This document shows, piece by piece, positions 26,303 through 34,910 of a stretch of DNA of 64,000 bases. The notes under the pieces were generated by a model. The model saw only the letters and a program-made list of their open reading frames with translations. It ran no database searches and was not told the origin of the DNA. Position 1 is the first letter of the stretch. Each line of letters starts with the position of its first letter. The stretch is from Leeuwenhoekiella parthenopeia (lineage in GTDB: Bacteria; Bacteroidota; Bacteroidia; Flavobacteriales; Flavobacteriaceae). A program made the translations under genes and the position numbers. The DNA lies in assembly GCF_020782115.1 (NCBI RefSeq), contig NZ_JAJGMW010000006.1, positions 62,001 to 126,000 on the forward strand, written 5' to 3'.

Positions 26303-27472
26303 ATGAGAAACGTGACCTACTTTGCATTTCTAATTTTGTTAACCTTTACAGGTTGTTCTGATGATCCCTATCCGGACCTTAAAGATGGCCTGTATGCGCG
26401 TATTAAAACGGAAAAAGGCAGTATGCTTTTTGAACTGTTTTACGATAAGACGCCTGCAGCAGTATCTAATTTTGTTTCTTTGGCTGAAGGTGAAAATCCA
26501 TTGGCAGATACCATTTACAGCGGAAAACCTTACTACAATGACCTCACCTTTCACCGCATCATCAAAGGCTTTATGATTCAGGGAGGTGACCCTCAGGGAA
26601 GCGGAAGCGGAGGCCCGGGATATAAATTTCACGATGAGTTTCACCCGGAGTTAAAGCATGATACGATAGGAGTACTTTCTATGGCCAACTCGGGTTACGA
26701 TACAAACGGAAGCCAGTTTTTTGTCACTCAGGTTCCCAGTCCGCATCTGGATGCATACACCGCGGAAGGTGAATTAAAAAACTGTTCTAATCCTCAAATT
26801 GGCTGCCATACGGTTTTTGGTCAGCTACGTGAAGGTTTTGACGTGCTTAACGCCATTTCTGAGGTTGAAATGCTTAATCCCAAAACCGGCAAGCCCCGCA
26901 AACCTGTTAAAATCGAGGAAGTAACTATTATACGAAAAGGTAAAAAAGCACGATTTTTTGATGCGCCTCAGGTATTTACTAAAGAAATAGAGCGTAAAGA
27001 AAAAGAACGCAAACAGGCGGCCGAAGAATTACAGCAGCGCAAGGACTCCAAAAAAGAGGAGTTTGAAGACTTACGCAAGCAGACTGACAGCCTGCCAAGC
27101 GGTCTGGCTTACATTCTTACCCGGGAAGGCAGCAAGATTAAGCCCAAAAGATCGCAAAGCGTTAAGGTTCTCTATGCCGGTTACTTTAGTGATGGCGAAC
27201 TCTTTGACACCAATATCAAAGAACTTGCAGAAAGCTGGAATATGCAAACCCGCCCAAAACCCGATATGTACAAACCTTTGGAAATCCCATACGGACCTGA
27301 AGCAGAGATGATCGCCGGTTTTAAAGAGGGCATTCAAGAACTTAATTACGGTGACAGGGCCACACTCTTTATCCCATACTACTTAGGCTATGGAGAGCGT
27401 GGATACCGTATCATTCCGCCGCGTACCAATCTGGTTTTTGAGGTAGAACTACTTGAAGAGGAGACTGAATAA
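26303..27472 (+). CDS. double peptidyl-prolyl isomerase lipoprotein (cyclophilin + FKBP)
   Basis: Lipoprotein (389 residues, Cys18 in FTGC) with two different PPIase folds in one chain. The cyclophilin domain covers about 28-212, with FHRIIKGFMIQGGDP (83-97) holding catalytic Arg85 and SMANSGYDTNGSQFFVT. A Lys/Glu-rich helical linker (225-262) follows, then an FKBP domain (about 268-385) with VKVLYAGYFSDGELFD and IPYYLGYGERG. Both domains look complete. It acts at the periplasmic face of a membrane. It follows gldI on the same strand and probably shares its transcript. Proteins of this design occur in Bacteroidota. The client set is unknown. Confidence 0.9.
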   Translation: MRNVTYFAFLILLTFTGCSDDPYPDLKDGLYARIKTEKGSMLFELFYDKTPAAVSNFVSLAEGENPLADTIYSGKPYYNDLTFHRIIKGFMIQGGDPQGSGSGGPGYKFHDEFHPELKHDTIGVLSMANSGYDTNGSQFFVTQVPSPHLDAYTAEGELKNCSNPQIGCHTVFGQLREGFDVLNAISEVEMLNPKTGKPRKPVKIEEVTIIRKGKKARFFDAPQVFTKEIERKEKERKQAAEELQQRKDSKKEEFEDLRKQTDSLPSGLAYILTREGSKIKPKRSQSVKVLYAGYFSDGELFDTNIKELAESWNMQTRPKPDMYKPLEIPYGPEAEMIAGFKEGIQELNYGDRATLFIPYYLGYGERGYRIIPPRTNLVFEVELLEEETE

Positions 27473-27622
27473 AGCCTTAAAAACACCTTTAGTCCCAGCA
27501 AAATGTTAATGGAAAACGCTGTTATCTGTTAATTTTTTCTAAATAAAAACCGATTAAGCCTTATACCTCTGGCATTCCCCATCTTATTTGTTATCCTGTA
27601 GACTTAATTAAAAAAGCAACAC

Positions 27623-28130
27623 ATGATTACATTTAAGAGAAACATCATAAGCCTGGCGCTTACCGGCGCTTTACTTGGGGGATTTAGCCTTACGGCGAAA
27701 GCACAACAGGCAGAAACTCCTATAGCAGATCAGGCACAGACCGAAATCACCCCTGACGAACTCAATAATTTTGCAGATGCCTTTGTAGAGGTGCAAAGTG
27801 TAAATCAAAACGTCAAGCAGAAAATGATGGCATTAATTACCGAAAACGGTCTCGAGGTAGAGCGTTTTAACGCCATTCAGAAAGCAAAAAATGAACCCGG
27901 AAGTACCTGTGCAGGCAACGGAAGATGAATTGAAAAAGCATGCGCAGATTGTCGCGCAATTGCAGGAAATGCAGCCGCTTCTGGTAGAACAAATGAAGGA
28001 AGTTATTGAAAACCACAACCTTTCCTTTAACCGGTATCGCGAAGTTGCAATGGCATTGCAACAAAGCAAGGACTTACAAAAGCGCTTTCAGGACGTTATG
28101 AATCAAAAGCAAACAAATTCTGAAGGATAG
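27623..28130 (+). pseudogene. DUF4168 exported protein, split by a one-base frameshift
   Basis: Two adjoining frames together make one DUF4168 protein of about 168 residues. The first (27623-27928) gives a signal peptide ending AKAQQ and the repeat TPDELNNFADAFVEVQSVNQ ... ENGLEVERFNAIQKAK. The second (27891-28130) continues with QATEDELKKHAQIVAQLQEM ... ENHNLSFNRYREVAMAL. These are the two homologous halves of the family. The break is at a run of six A (27886-27891). With five A the frame reads straight through ...QKAKMNPEVPV... So a one-base insertion has occurred, or a sequencing error, or a slippery switch. As it stands, the first frame ends after about 14 wrong residues. The second ATG (27891) could by chance start a leaderless half. 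Confidence 0.85.
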
Positions 28131-28135
28131 AAACT

Positions 28136-28166
28136 AAAAAAGGAGCTGGTAAACAGCTCCTTTTTT
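28136..28166. terminator. bidirectional terminator, DUF4168 / pepD
   Basis: Arms AAAAAAGGAGCTG and CAGCTCCTTTTTT around a five-base loop, with T runs on both strands. Confidence 0.92.
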
Positions 28167-28169
28167 TAT

Positions 28170-29633
28170 TTAGGCTTTAGGGATATCTTTTAAAATTTCC
28201 AGCACAAACGTCCAGAATTTCTGAACCGAAGAAATACTCACCCGCTCATCAGGAGAGTGGGCTCCCCGAATGGTAGGCCCAAAGGAAACCATATCCATCT
28301 CAGGATAGTTTTGTCCTAAAATTCCACATTCGAGCCCGGCATGACAGGCGGCCACGTGAGGTTCGTGGTTATTTATTTTTTTGTATTTATCTACCAAAAC
28401 CTTTAATATGGGACTGTTCATATTGGGTTTCCAACCGGGATAGGCTCCCGAAAAATGGACTTCACAGCCTGTTAATTCAAAAGCACTGCGTACGGTATTG
28501 GCGAGATCGGTTCGTGAAGATTCTACCGATGAACGCGTGAGGCATAAGACTTCAATTGCTCCCCCAGCCACACGCACGCGCGCAACATTATTAGATGTTT
28601 CGACCAGATTTTCAATATCGGGGCTCATACGGTATACTCCGTTCCAAACGGCCTGCATCGCCTTGATAAAACCTTCCTGAACTCCCAACTCCATCACAAC
28701 CTCCGGTAAATTTGTGGCTTCCAAAGCAATATTCAGGTTAGGCTCCAGATTTTGATATTCTGCCTTTATAGCTTCGGCGAGTTCGGCTACATCGGCCTGA
28801 AAAGCTTCGGCATGAACCGAATCGATACAAAAAATCGCAGTTGCCTCTCTCGGGATGGCATTGCGCAAACCGCCGCCATCAATCTCGCTGATGCGTAAAC
28901 CGTAGTTTTCAAAAGAATCGGTGAGGAAGCGATTCAGCAATTTATTAGCATTACCCAAACCTTTAATAATATCCATTCCCGAGTGACCACCCTGAAGGCC
29001 GTTTACGGTAAGCCGGTATCCAGTTTTACCGGGTTCTGTCTCTTCCTGCCTGTAATTGCGTGTGGCCGTGATATCTATTCCACCGGCGCAGCCTACTCCT
29101 ATCTCGTCATCTTCCTCAGTATCCAGATTAAGCAGGATAGCTCCTTTCAACACTCTCGGTTTTAAACCCATCGCGCCAGTCATTCCGGTTTCCTCGTCTA
29201 TGGTAAAAAGTGCTTCAATCGCAGGATGTGGAATAGTTGTACTTTCAAGCAAAGCCATAATCGTCGCTACACCCATACCGTTATCAGCCCCAAGAGTTGT
29301 GCCTTCGGCTTTCACCCAATCTCCTTCAATTTTCATTTTTATACCTTCTTTGGCAAAATCAAACTGGGTGTTGTTATTTTTCTGATGCACCATATCGAGG
29401 TGAGACTGCAACACCACCATTTTTCGGTCTTCAAGTCCCGGTGTTGCCGGTTTGCGTATAATCACATTACCTACTTCATCTACAAAAGTTTCCAGTTTTA
29501 AATTTTCGCCGAAGGCTTTCATAAAAGCAATTACCTGCTCTTCGTGCTTTGAAGCCCGGGGTACGGCATTGAGATCAGCAAAGTTTTTCCAAACCGGCTG
29601 AGGCTCGAGCCGGCGTATTTCAGCATGTGTCAT
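28170..29633 (-). CDS. pepD: aminoacyl-histidine dipeptidase (M20 family)
   Basis: Cytosolic zinc dipeptidase PepD (487 residues), which cuts Xaa-His and other dipeptides. Metal ligands lie in VVLQSHLDMVHQK, LGADNGMGVAT and FTIDEETGMTGAMGL with the catalytic Glu-Glu. The dimerisation (lid) domain is in the middle, and the last metal His is near GPTIRGAHSPDERVS. Length equals E. coli PepD. It stands alone between a strong terminator and a perfect -7 box. Confidence 0.95.
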   Translation of the reverse strand: MTHAEIRRLEPQPVWKNFADLNAVPRASKHEEQVIAFMKAFGENLKLETFVDEVGNVIIRKPATPGLEDRKMVVLQSHLDMVHQKNNNTQFDFAKEGIKMKIEGDWVKAEGTTLGADNGMGVATIMALLESTTIPHPAIEALFTIDEETGMTGAMGLKPRVLKGAILLNLDTEEDDEIGVGCAGGIDITATRNYRQEETEPGKTGYRLTVNGLQGGHSGMDIIKGLGNANKLLNRFLTDSFENYGLRISEIDGGGLRNAIPREATAIFCIDSVHAEAFQADVAELAEAIKAEYQNLEPNLNIALEATNLPEVVMELGVQEGFIKAMQAVWNGVYRMSPDIENLVETSNNVARVRVAGGAIEVLCLTRSSVESSRTDLANTVRSAFELTGCEVHFSGAYPGWKPNMNSPILKVLVDKYKKINNHEPHVAACHAGLECGILGQNYPEMDMVSFGPTIRGAHSPDERVSISSVQKFWTFVLEILKDIPKA

Positions 29634-29647
29634 AAAGTCAATTTTTG

Positions 29648-29655
29648 CAAAGGTA
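29648..29655 (-). promoter_or_regulatory. -7 element (TACCTTTG) for pepD
   Basis: Perfect TAnnTTTG, 14 bases before the pepD ATG. No TTG at standard spacing. Confidence 0.5.
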
Positions 29656-29781
29656 AGGTTCTCTTTTGGCTCTGCCGAAGAAACTTAAAATATGCTTAAA
29701 GTGCCCTAATGATCTGCACCAATAGTGCGAAGTCTTAACTTAAATGGCGAAATTTGATAAAACACAATTAAAAAACACACC

Positions 29782-30066
29782 ATGAGTAAATTAGACACCC
29801 GTAGTATTGAAGAACGCCTGGAGAAACTGGAAGGCTGGGAATATAAAGACAACTCCATTCACACCTCACTGGAGTTTGAGAATTTTAAGGAAGCCTTCTC
29901 GATGATGACCCGCATCGCTTTTGAAGCCGAAAATCAACAACATCACCCGGAATGGACAAACGTGTACAACACGCTCAATATCTCGCTATCAACTCACGAT
30001 GCCGGTGGCGTGACCGAAAAAGACTTCAAACTGGCACTTGCTATTGAAAAACTCATCGACGCTTAA
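29782..30066 (+). CDS. 4a-hydroxytetrahydrobiopterin dehydratase (pterin carbinolamine dehydratase)
   Basis: PCD/PhhB-type enzyme of 94 residues that dehydrates 4a-hydroxy-tetrahydropterin made by aromatic amino-acid hydroxylases. The family signature is plain: FEAENQQHHPEWTNVYNTLN with the catalytic His pair and Trp, and then STHDAGGVTEKDFKLALAIE. Length is normal. No hydroxylase gene is near. It may also act as a pterin-independent protein, as the family is found in many bacteria lacking a hydroxylase. Confidence 0.94.
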   Translation: MSKLDTRSIEERLEKLEGWEYKDNSIHTSLEFENFKEAFSMMTRIAFEAENQQHHPEWTNVYNTLNISLSTHDAGGVTEKDFKLALAIEKLIDA

Positions 30067-30142
30067 ACCCGATTTATAGGGCAAAAAAGAACTTTTCAAA
30101 CTGGCGAATTTTACTAAATTTACTGCCTTTAAAAATGAAATT

Positions 30143-30868
30143 ATGGGAAGAGCATTTGAGTTTAGAAAAGCACGTAAAATGAAGCGTTGGAGTGCGATGG
30201 CTAAGGCTTTTACACGTATAGGCAAAGACATCGTGATGGCTGTTAAAGAAGGCGGCCCCGACCCTGACACAAACTCACGGCTTAGAGCCGTTATACAAAA
30301 CGCCAAGAGCGTTAACATGCCTAAGGACAACATTGAGCGGGCCATTAAAAGGGCCAGTGATAAAAGTCTGGGCGAATATAAAGAAGTGCTTTTTGAAGGC
30401 TATGCCCCTCACGGTATCGCGATTCTTATTGAGACCGCAACCGATAATAACAACCGTACCGTAGCTAACATACGCTCCTATTTTAATAAGTGTAACGGAA
30501 ACCTAGGTACCTCGGGCTCTGTTGAATTTATGTTTGACCATACCTGTAACTTCAGGATTGCGGCAAACGGTATCGACCCGGAAGAATTGGAGCTTGAACT
30601 TATAGATTATGGCGCCGAAGAGGTTTTTGAAGATGAAGACGGAATACTTATTTACGGCCCCTTTGAAAGCTTTGGAACTATTCAGTCTTATTTAGAAGAA
30701 CACAATCACGAGATTTTGTCAAGTGGTTTTGAACGGATTCCGCAGGTTACCAAAAAACTAACTCCGGAACAGGCTGAAGAGGTAGAAAAACTTCTTGAAA
30801 AGATAGAAGAAGATGAAGACGTACAGAATGTTTACCATTCTATGGATGAAAATTCTTCGGAAGACTAA
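30143..30868 (+). CDS. YebC/PmpR-family protein (TACO1-like)
   Basis: A 241-residue YebC-family protein. The family was first named as transcription regulators. More recent work shows that its members help ribosomes through difficult stretches such as polyproline. Start MGRAFEFRKARKMKRWSAMA is the variant seen in Bacteroidota (instead of GHSKWANIKHRK). It continues GPDPDTNSRLRAVIQNAKSV, NMPKDNIERAIKRA, YEGYAPHGIAILIE-like sequence and a C-terminal acidic tail. It is followed directly by a strong terminator. Whether this protein acts in transcription or translation cannot be seen here. Confidence 0.93.
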   Translation: MGRAFEFRKARKMKRWSAMAKAFTRIGKDIVMAVKEGGPDPDTNSRLRAVIQNAKSVNMPKDNIERAIKRASDKSLGEYKEVLFEGYAPHGIAILIETATDNNNRTVANIRSYFNKCNGNLGTSGSVEFMFDHTCNFRIAANGIDPEELELELIDYGAEEVFEDEDGILIYGPFESFGTIQSYLEEHNHEILSSGFERIPQVTKKLTPEQAEEVEKLLEKIEEDEDVQNVYHSMDENSSED

Positions 30869-30894
30869 ATCAACATCAGGAAAAACAGGTAGTT

Positions 30895-30918
30895 AAATAG
30901 GGGCATTTGCCCCTATTT
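30895..30918 (+). terminator. intrinsic terminator after yebC
   Basis: Arms AAATAGGGGCA and TGCCCCTATTT with a two-base loop, then T7. Confidence 0.9.
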
Positions 30919-30983
30919 TTTTGCCTTTTGTTTAAGCCACGCATTAATTCATAAATTTATAAGTCATTATAATTAAAGATGTT

Positions 30984-32201
30984 ATGAGTACGTTGAGATT
31001 GGGATCTGTTGACGCCGGAAAGCTTCCGGCAGACAAAGGCGATTTTTTACGACCGTATCACCGGTGGATGGCTACACGATTAAGAGACCGTGAGCAGTTT
31101 AGGGACGAGGCCAATTTTCAATGGCAGGATTTTAAGGAGCAAAGCGGAAATCTGGTTTTTAGACTGCAGCGCTTTCTAAAAAACAAAGGCTTCTTCCCCA
31201 ATGCAGAGCTCAGTGGGATTTTTGGCTACGGCACTCAGTCTGCCACACGCCTATTTCAGGAATACGTCTATTCAATAGAAGGTAACAAATCTATAGGTCT
31301 GCCCGATGGTGTGGTTGGGCCTAAAACCTGGAGCCACATAGACCGCTGGGAATCAAACGGGATAATAAATGACTGGGCACGGCACGATTTAAACAATCCT
31401 ACCGAAGAATTCAGACTATGGTTTGAAATCCTGAATAAAGCCAAATCCCATTACAGCTCTTCTGACAATAAGATAATGGCAGACGTGGCAGGCTATCCCA
31501 AAATCTCAGACACGTATGCACCCCAAAACTGGGATTTTGATCCTGCAAAAACACATCTTATCGGCATACGCCGCAATCCTGACCTGAGTGCTCAAAAAAG
31601 AGAAAATGATGACCTGTTTATTTTACTTATAAAGGGTCTCGCTTTTACATTTTGGGGTAGTACAGATCCCAGCGCCTCGATGGCAGATCGCAGTGATGAG
31701 GCTTTTTTGGTGGAAGGACAGCATAAATACCGGCTGAGCTGGCATAAGATTGCGAGTGCTCAAAAGATATACAAAGCCCTAAGACCGTATTCAAAAGGAG
31801 TTTTGGTTTACAGGGATAAAGTTGCAGACAACGCGCTAACCGATGCCGATATTGCAGCAGGTCTTGATGAGCCCAATACCACTATAAACATACATTGGTC
31901 CGGAGATGGGCGCACAAACTTCTCGGCAGGTTGCCAGGTTATTGCCGGGCGCAGTTATATTGATCCGTCAGGTCGTGTAATTAGCTGTAAAGATTATGCC
32001 GGCATTTCCTACGACGATCTTGCCAGTGGCAAAACCCGGGGTGCCTACAATGTATTAAGTGATCTCGTGGTATGCTATAACAAACCCGATGATGATTGCG
32101 TCTGGTATACTCTGGGGCGCGAAAAAAATCTTTCTGAAGTAAACAGCTCCTTCCCTGCCGACTATCTTAAAAAATCATTAAATGAACTCAAAAATGTTTA
32201 A
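30984..32201 (+). CDS. peptidoglycan-binding protein with YkuD-like C-terminal core, no signal peptide
   Basis: A 405-residue protein whose N-terminal third has a PG_binding_1-like three-helix motif (about 57-118: VFRLQRFLKNKGFFPNAELS, FGYGTQSATRLFQEYVY, LPDGVVGPKTW). The C-terminal part contains His304 in INIHWSGDGR and Ser314-x-Gly-Cys317 in TNFSAGCQVI. The spacing of His, Ser-x-Gly-Cys recalls the L,D-transpeptidase (YkuD) active site, but the rest is divergent. There is no signal peptide, so if it acts on cell wall it must leave the cell by another route or by lysis, as phage lysins and some contractile-system effectors do. It is followed after 2 bases by a membrane-protein gene. Family assignment is tentative. 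Confidence 0.62.
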   Translation: MSTLRLGSVDAGKLPADKGDFLRPYHRWMATRLRDREQFRDEANFQWQDFKEQSGNLVFRLQRFLKNKGFFPNAELSGIFGYGTQSATRLFQEYVYSIEGNKSIGLPDGVVGPKTWSHIDRWESNGIINDWARHDLNNPTEEFRLWFEILNKAKSHYSSSDNKIMADVAGYPKISDTYAPQNWDFDPAKTHLIGIRRNPDLSAQKRENDDLFILLIKGLAFTFWGSTDPSASMADRSDEAFLVEGQHKYRLSWHKIASAQKIYKALRPYSKGVLVYRDKVADNALTDADIAAGLDEPNTTINIHWSGDGRTNFSAGCQVIAGRSYIDPSGRVISCKDYAGISYDDLASGKTRGAYNVLSDLVVCYNKPDDDCVWYTLGREKNLSEVNSSFPADYLKKSLNELKNV

Positions 32202-32203
32202 AA

Positions 32204-32716
32204 ATGGATCTTGCTAAACTTATCTCTATAATTTTAGGAAGCAGTTTACTTACCGGATTGATGGGTTTTCTGTTATTAAAGCAAAGCGAAAAGATTACCA
32301 ATACCGTAAAATCTCAGCTTTCCTGGAAAGAGAAGGCCTGCGAAGCCATGGGAAGTATTTATTTTCAAATGCAACGATCGAGCCTGGCATTTGAACGTTA
32401 TGTAAAAGCTAAAACACCTGAAGAACGTCATTACATTGAGCAGGAGGTTCTTTTAAAATCAAATTCAGCGGTAAATAATCTGATACTTACTCAGGGATAT
32501 CTCATTGCTCCTGAGCTGTTGGAAAACATTAAAAAACTGCTCAATCATTATGATGCATGGGTTGAAAAATATCAGCGTATGCGGGTGACGAGCCAGAGCG
32601 AGGAGAAATTTGTATTCGTAGGTCCTGATGGTTATCCATTTCCCAAAGAGCTCGAGCAGCAATTGGCAGATCATTATCTGAGACTTTGGAATGAGTTGTA
32701 TGGTAAATCAAACTAA
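32204..32716 (+). CDS. N-terminally anchored protein paired with the wall-binding protein
   Basis: A 170-residue protein with one N-terminal membrane segment (about 5-25, LISIILGSSLLTGLMGFLLL) and a long, mostly alpha-helical, charged remainder (KSQLSWKEKACEAMGSIYFQ ... LRLWNELYGKSN). No known domain was recognised. It begins two bases after the upstream stop, so the two are an operon, closed by a terminator at 32788-32818. By position it could be a holin/spanin-like or immunity-type partner of the wall-binding protein, or merely a membrane tether. This is inference only. Confidence 0.6.
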   Translation: MDLAKLISIILGSSLLTGLMGFLLLKQSEKITNTVKSQLSWKEKACEAMGSIYFQMQRSSLAFERYVKAKTPEERHYIEQEVLLKSNSAVNNLILTQGYLIAPELLENIKKLLNHYDAWVEKYQRMRVTSQSEEKFVFVGPDGYPFPKELEQQLADHYLRLWNELYGKSN

Positions 32717-32787
32717 AGGGACAAGATTATAAAATCCCTTTTCTATACTTAAAACCACTTAGATTAATATTCATGTTGGGTAAAACT

Positions 32788-32818
32788 AAAAAGCCGCTCT
32801 GAAAAGAGCGGCTTTTTT
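32788..32818. terminator. bidirectional terminator, 32204 gene / rny
   Basis: Arms AAAAAGCCGCTCT and AGAGCGGCTTTTT with a GAAA tetraloop and T runs on both strands. Confidence 0.93.
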
Positions 32819-32821
32819 AAT

Positions 32822-34387
32822 TTATTTGGCGATGTTTACCGCCCTGGTCTCCCGTATTACGGTGATTTTCACCTGACCGGGATAGGTCATATCGGTTTGT
32901 ATTTTCTGCGAAATCTCAAACGAAAGGGCTGAAGCGCGCTCATCGTTTACTTTCTCACTTTCTACAATCACCCGAAGCTCACGCCCCGCCTGAATGGCAT
33001 AGGCCTTTTTAACCCCGGCAAAACCAAAGGCAATATCTTCAAGATCTTTCAAACGCTGAATGTAGGAATCCAACACCTGACGACGCGCTCCGGGACGGGC
33101 CCCACTTATCGCATCACACACCTGTACGATAGGCGCAAGTAGTGTTTTCATCTCAATCTCGTCGTGGTGAGCCCCAATAGCGTTACAAACATCGGGTTTC
33201 TCACCGTATTTCTCTGCCCATTCCATACCCAGTAAGGCGTGTGGAGTTTCGCTTTCCGTCTCGGGCACTTTACCTATATCGTGTAAGAGACCTGCACGTT
33301 TGGCCAGTTTAGGATTTACACCCAACTCGGCAGCCATAGTCGCGCAAAGTTTAGCCACTTCCCTACTGTGCTGTAACAGGTTTTGACCGTAAGAAGAACG
33401 GTACTTCATTCTACCCACAGCTTTAATGAGTTCCGGATGAAGCCCGTGAATACCAAGATCGATAACGGTACGTTTACCCACCTCAACAATCTCCTGTTCT
33501 ATTTGCTTGGTTGTCTTTTTGACCACTTCTTCTATACGAGCCGGATGTATACGACCGTCTGTAACCAATTTATGCAACGACAAGCGGGCTACCTCACGGC
33601 GTACGCTATCAAAACAGGATAAAATGATCGCTTCAGGTGTATCGTCTACAATGATCTCGACCCCTGTTGCGGCTTCAATCGCTCTGATGTTTCGACCTTC
33701 ACGACCAATAATGCGTCCTTTTACATCATCGCTTTCCAGATTGAATACCGAGACGCAGTTTTCAACCGCTTCTTCGGTACCGATACGCTGAATGGTATTG
33801 ATGATAATCTTTTTGGCATCCTGCTCTGCAGTAAGCTTAGCTTCCTCCATCGCATTCTGGATATAGGCCATGGCATCACTCTTAGCCTGATCTTTCAGAG
33901 ACTCGATAAGCTGATCCTTGGCATCTTCGGCAGACAGACCACTTATTACTTCAAGCTGCTGAATTTTACTGGCGTGCATCTTGTCGATATCACTCTGCCG
34001 CTTTTCGAGGTATTCAAGGCGCTCATTGTAGTCCTGTACTTTGGTCTCAATATCCTTGTTAAGTTTCTTATTCTTTGCAAGTTCACTGCTTACCTGAGAC
34101 TCTTTGTCACGCGTGCGTTTCTCGATCTCATTGATTTTTTTATCACGGGCCAAAATTACTTTTTCGTGCTCCGATTTAAGCTCAATAAACTTTTCTTTAG
34201 CCTGAAGGATTTTATCTTTTTTGATAGAATCTCCTTCATTTTTGGCCTCTTTAATAATGTTTTCGGCCTCTTTTCGGGCGTTACTAACGATTTGAGAGGC
34301 ATTATTTTTTTCCAGCAATTTTGCCAGTAAAAATCCCAGAGTGCCGGCTATCAAGATGACCCCTACGATTGTTAAAACTGTGTCCAT
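32822..34387 (-). CDS. rny: ribonuclease Y
   Basis: RNase Y (521 residues), the membrane-tied endoribonuclease that starts mRNA decay. It has an N-terminal membrane helix (about 3-23), a long Lys/Glu-rich coiled coil (about 28-170), a KH domain with the [20 protein letters not shown] loop, an HD domain with [10 protein letters not shown] and its partner HHDEIEMK, and a C-terminal RNA-binding part. All catalytic residues are present and the length is standard. It lies downstream of zapA and the 6S RNA on the same strand. Its start is 24 bases beyond the 6S 3' stem, so it is expressed by read-through or by a promoter that I do not see. Confidence 0.97.
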   Translation of the reverse strand: MDTVLTIVGVILIAGTLGFLLAKLLEKNNASQIVSNARKEAENIIKEAKNEGDSIKKDKILQAKEKFIELKSEHEKVILARDKKINEIEKRTRDKESQVSSELAKNKKLNKDIETKVQDYNERLEYLEKRQSDIDKMHASKIQQLEVISGLSAEDAKDQLIESLKDQAKSDAMAYIQNAMEEAKLTAEQDAKKIIINTIQRIGTEEAVENCVSVFNLESDDVKGRIIGREGRNIRAIEAATGVEIIVDDTPEAIILSCFDSVRREVARLSLHKLVTDGRIHPARIEEVVKKTTKQIEQEIVEVGKRTVIDLGIHGLHPELIKAVGRMKYRSSYGQNLLQHSREVAKLCATMAAELGVNPKLAKRAGLLHDIGKVPETESETPHALLGMEWAEKYGEKPDVCNAIGAHHDEIEMKTLLAPIVQVCDAISGARPGARRQVLDSYIQRLKDLEDIAFGFAGVKKAYAIQAGRELRVIVESEKVNDERASALSFEISQKIQTDMTYPGQVKITVIRETRAVNIAK

Positions 34388-34411
34388 AGATTAAGTGTAT
34401 ATATATAAAAA

Positions 34412-34583
34412 GCCTACATTGGAAGTGTTTTGAGTAAACTCCTTATATAAATCATAGGACTAACGGGCTGATCAAGAATCCGTTCATCCCGAAAAATCGG
34501 GAACGGCGCGCTTTTACAACCCAGACTCATCCTTCTATAAAGAATTAGTGTTGAGTTCACCAAAAAATGTAACCAATGTAGGC
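34412..34583 (-). ncRNA. ssrS: 6S RNA (6S-Flavo type)
   Basis: The 223-base gap between zapA and rny has the features of 6S RNA, which mimics open promoter DNA and sequesters RNA polymerase. The ends form a perfect 11-base closing stem (GCCTACATTGG at the minus-strand 5' side 34583-34573, CCAATGTAGGC at the 3' side 34422-34412). The interior has a large unpaired region flanked by helices, with a terminal hairpin CCGTTCCCGA/TCGGGATGAACGG at about 34482-34510. T5 follows the 3' stem on the minus strand only, which fixes the strand. The length of about 172 bases and the position just after zapA match 6S genes in many bacteria. A flavobacterial class called 6S-Flavo is known. Confidence 0.8.
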
Positions 34584-34610
34584 AGTAAGTAAATTCTAAT
34601 TTAAAGAACG

Positions 34611-34901
34611 TTAGGATAACTGGCTCTGAATCAAATCTTCAAGATTCTTGAGTTTAAGAGCTGCTTCAGCCTGCTCTCCCTCTCCTGCCAGATCCCTTTG
34701 TATTGTTATAGAAGCAAATTGTAGTGCGCACATCGCCAATACATCCTGCTTATCTCTAACGGCATAACTCTGCTCAAACTTTTTAATCATCGCCTCAATA
34801 TCTTTTGCTGCCTTGCGCAGGCCTTCTTCCTGCTGGGGCAAAATAGTGAGTGGATATACCCGGTCTGCAATAGAAAGTTTTATTTTGAGATGTTCAGACA
34901 T
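34611..34901 (-). CDS. zapA: cell division protein ZapA
   Basis: ZapA (96 residues) bundles FtsZ filaments at midcell. It has the family head domain (LKIKLSIADRVYPLTILPQQ, EEGLRKAAKDIEAMIKKFEQ) and a C-terminal helix suited to coiled-coil tetramer formation. It follows a coiled-coil gene by 9 bases and precedes the 6S RNA, the same zapA-ssrS order known from proteobacteria. Transcription likely begins at the consensus promoter at 35230-35260. Confidence 0.92.
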   Translation of the reverse strand: MSEHLKIKLSIADRVYPLTILPQQEEGLRKAAKDIEAMIKKFEQSYAVRDKQDVLAMCALQFASITIQRDLAGEGEQAEAALKLKNLEDLIQSQLS

Positions 34902-34910
34902 ATCCTTTGT

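Noticed and set aside
27891-28130. Second DUF4168 half as a separate gene
   Set aside because: It has no signal peptide or promoter of its own and completes the domain of the first half in the next frame.
30984-32716. Prophage remnant
   Set aside because: No integrase, capsid, tail or attachment-site repeats are nearby. Only the lysin-like fold hints at it.
34412-34583. Plus-strand reading of the 6S-like RNA
   Set aside because: Only the minus strand has a T run after the closing stem, and zapA and rny lie on that strand.
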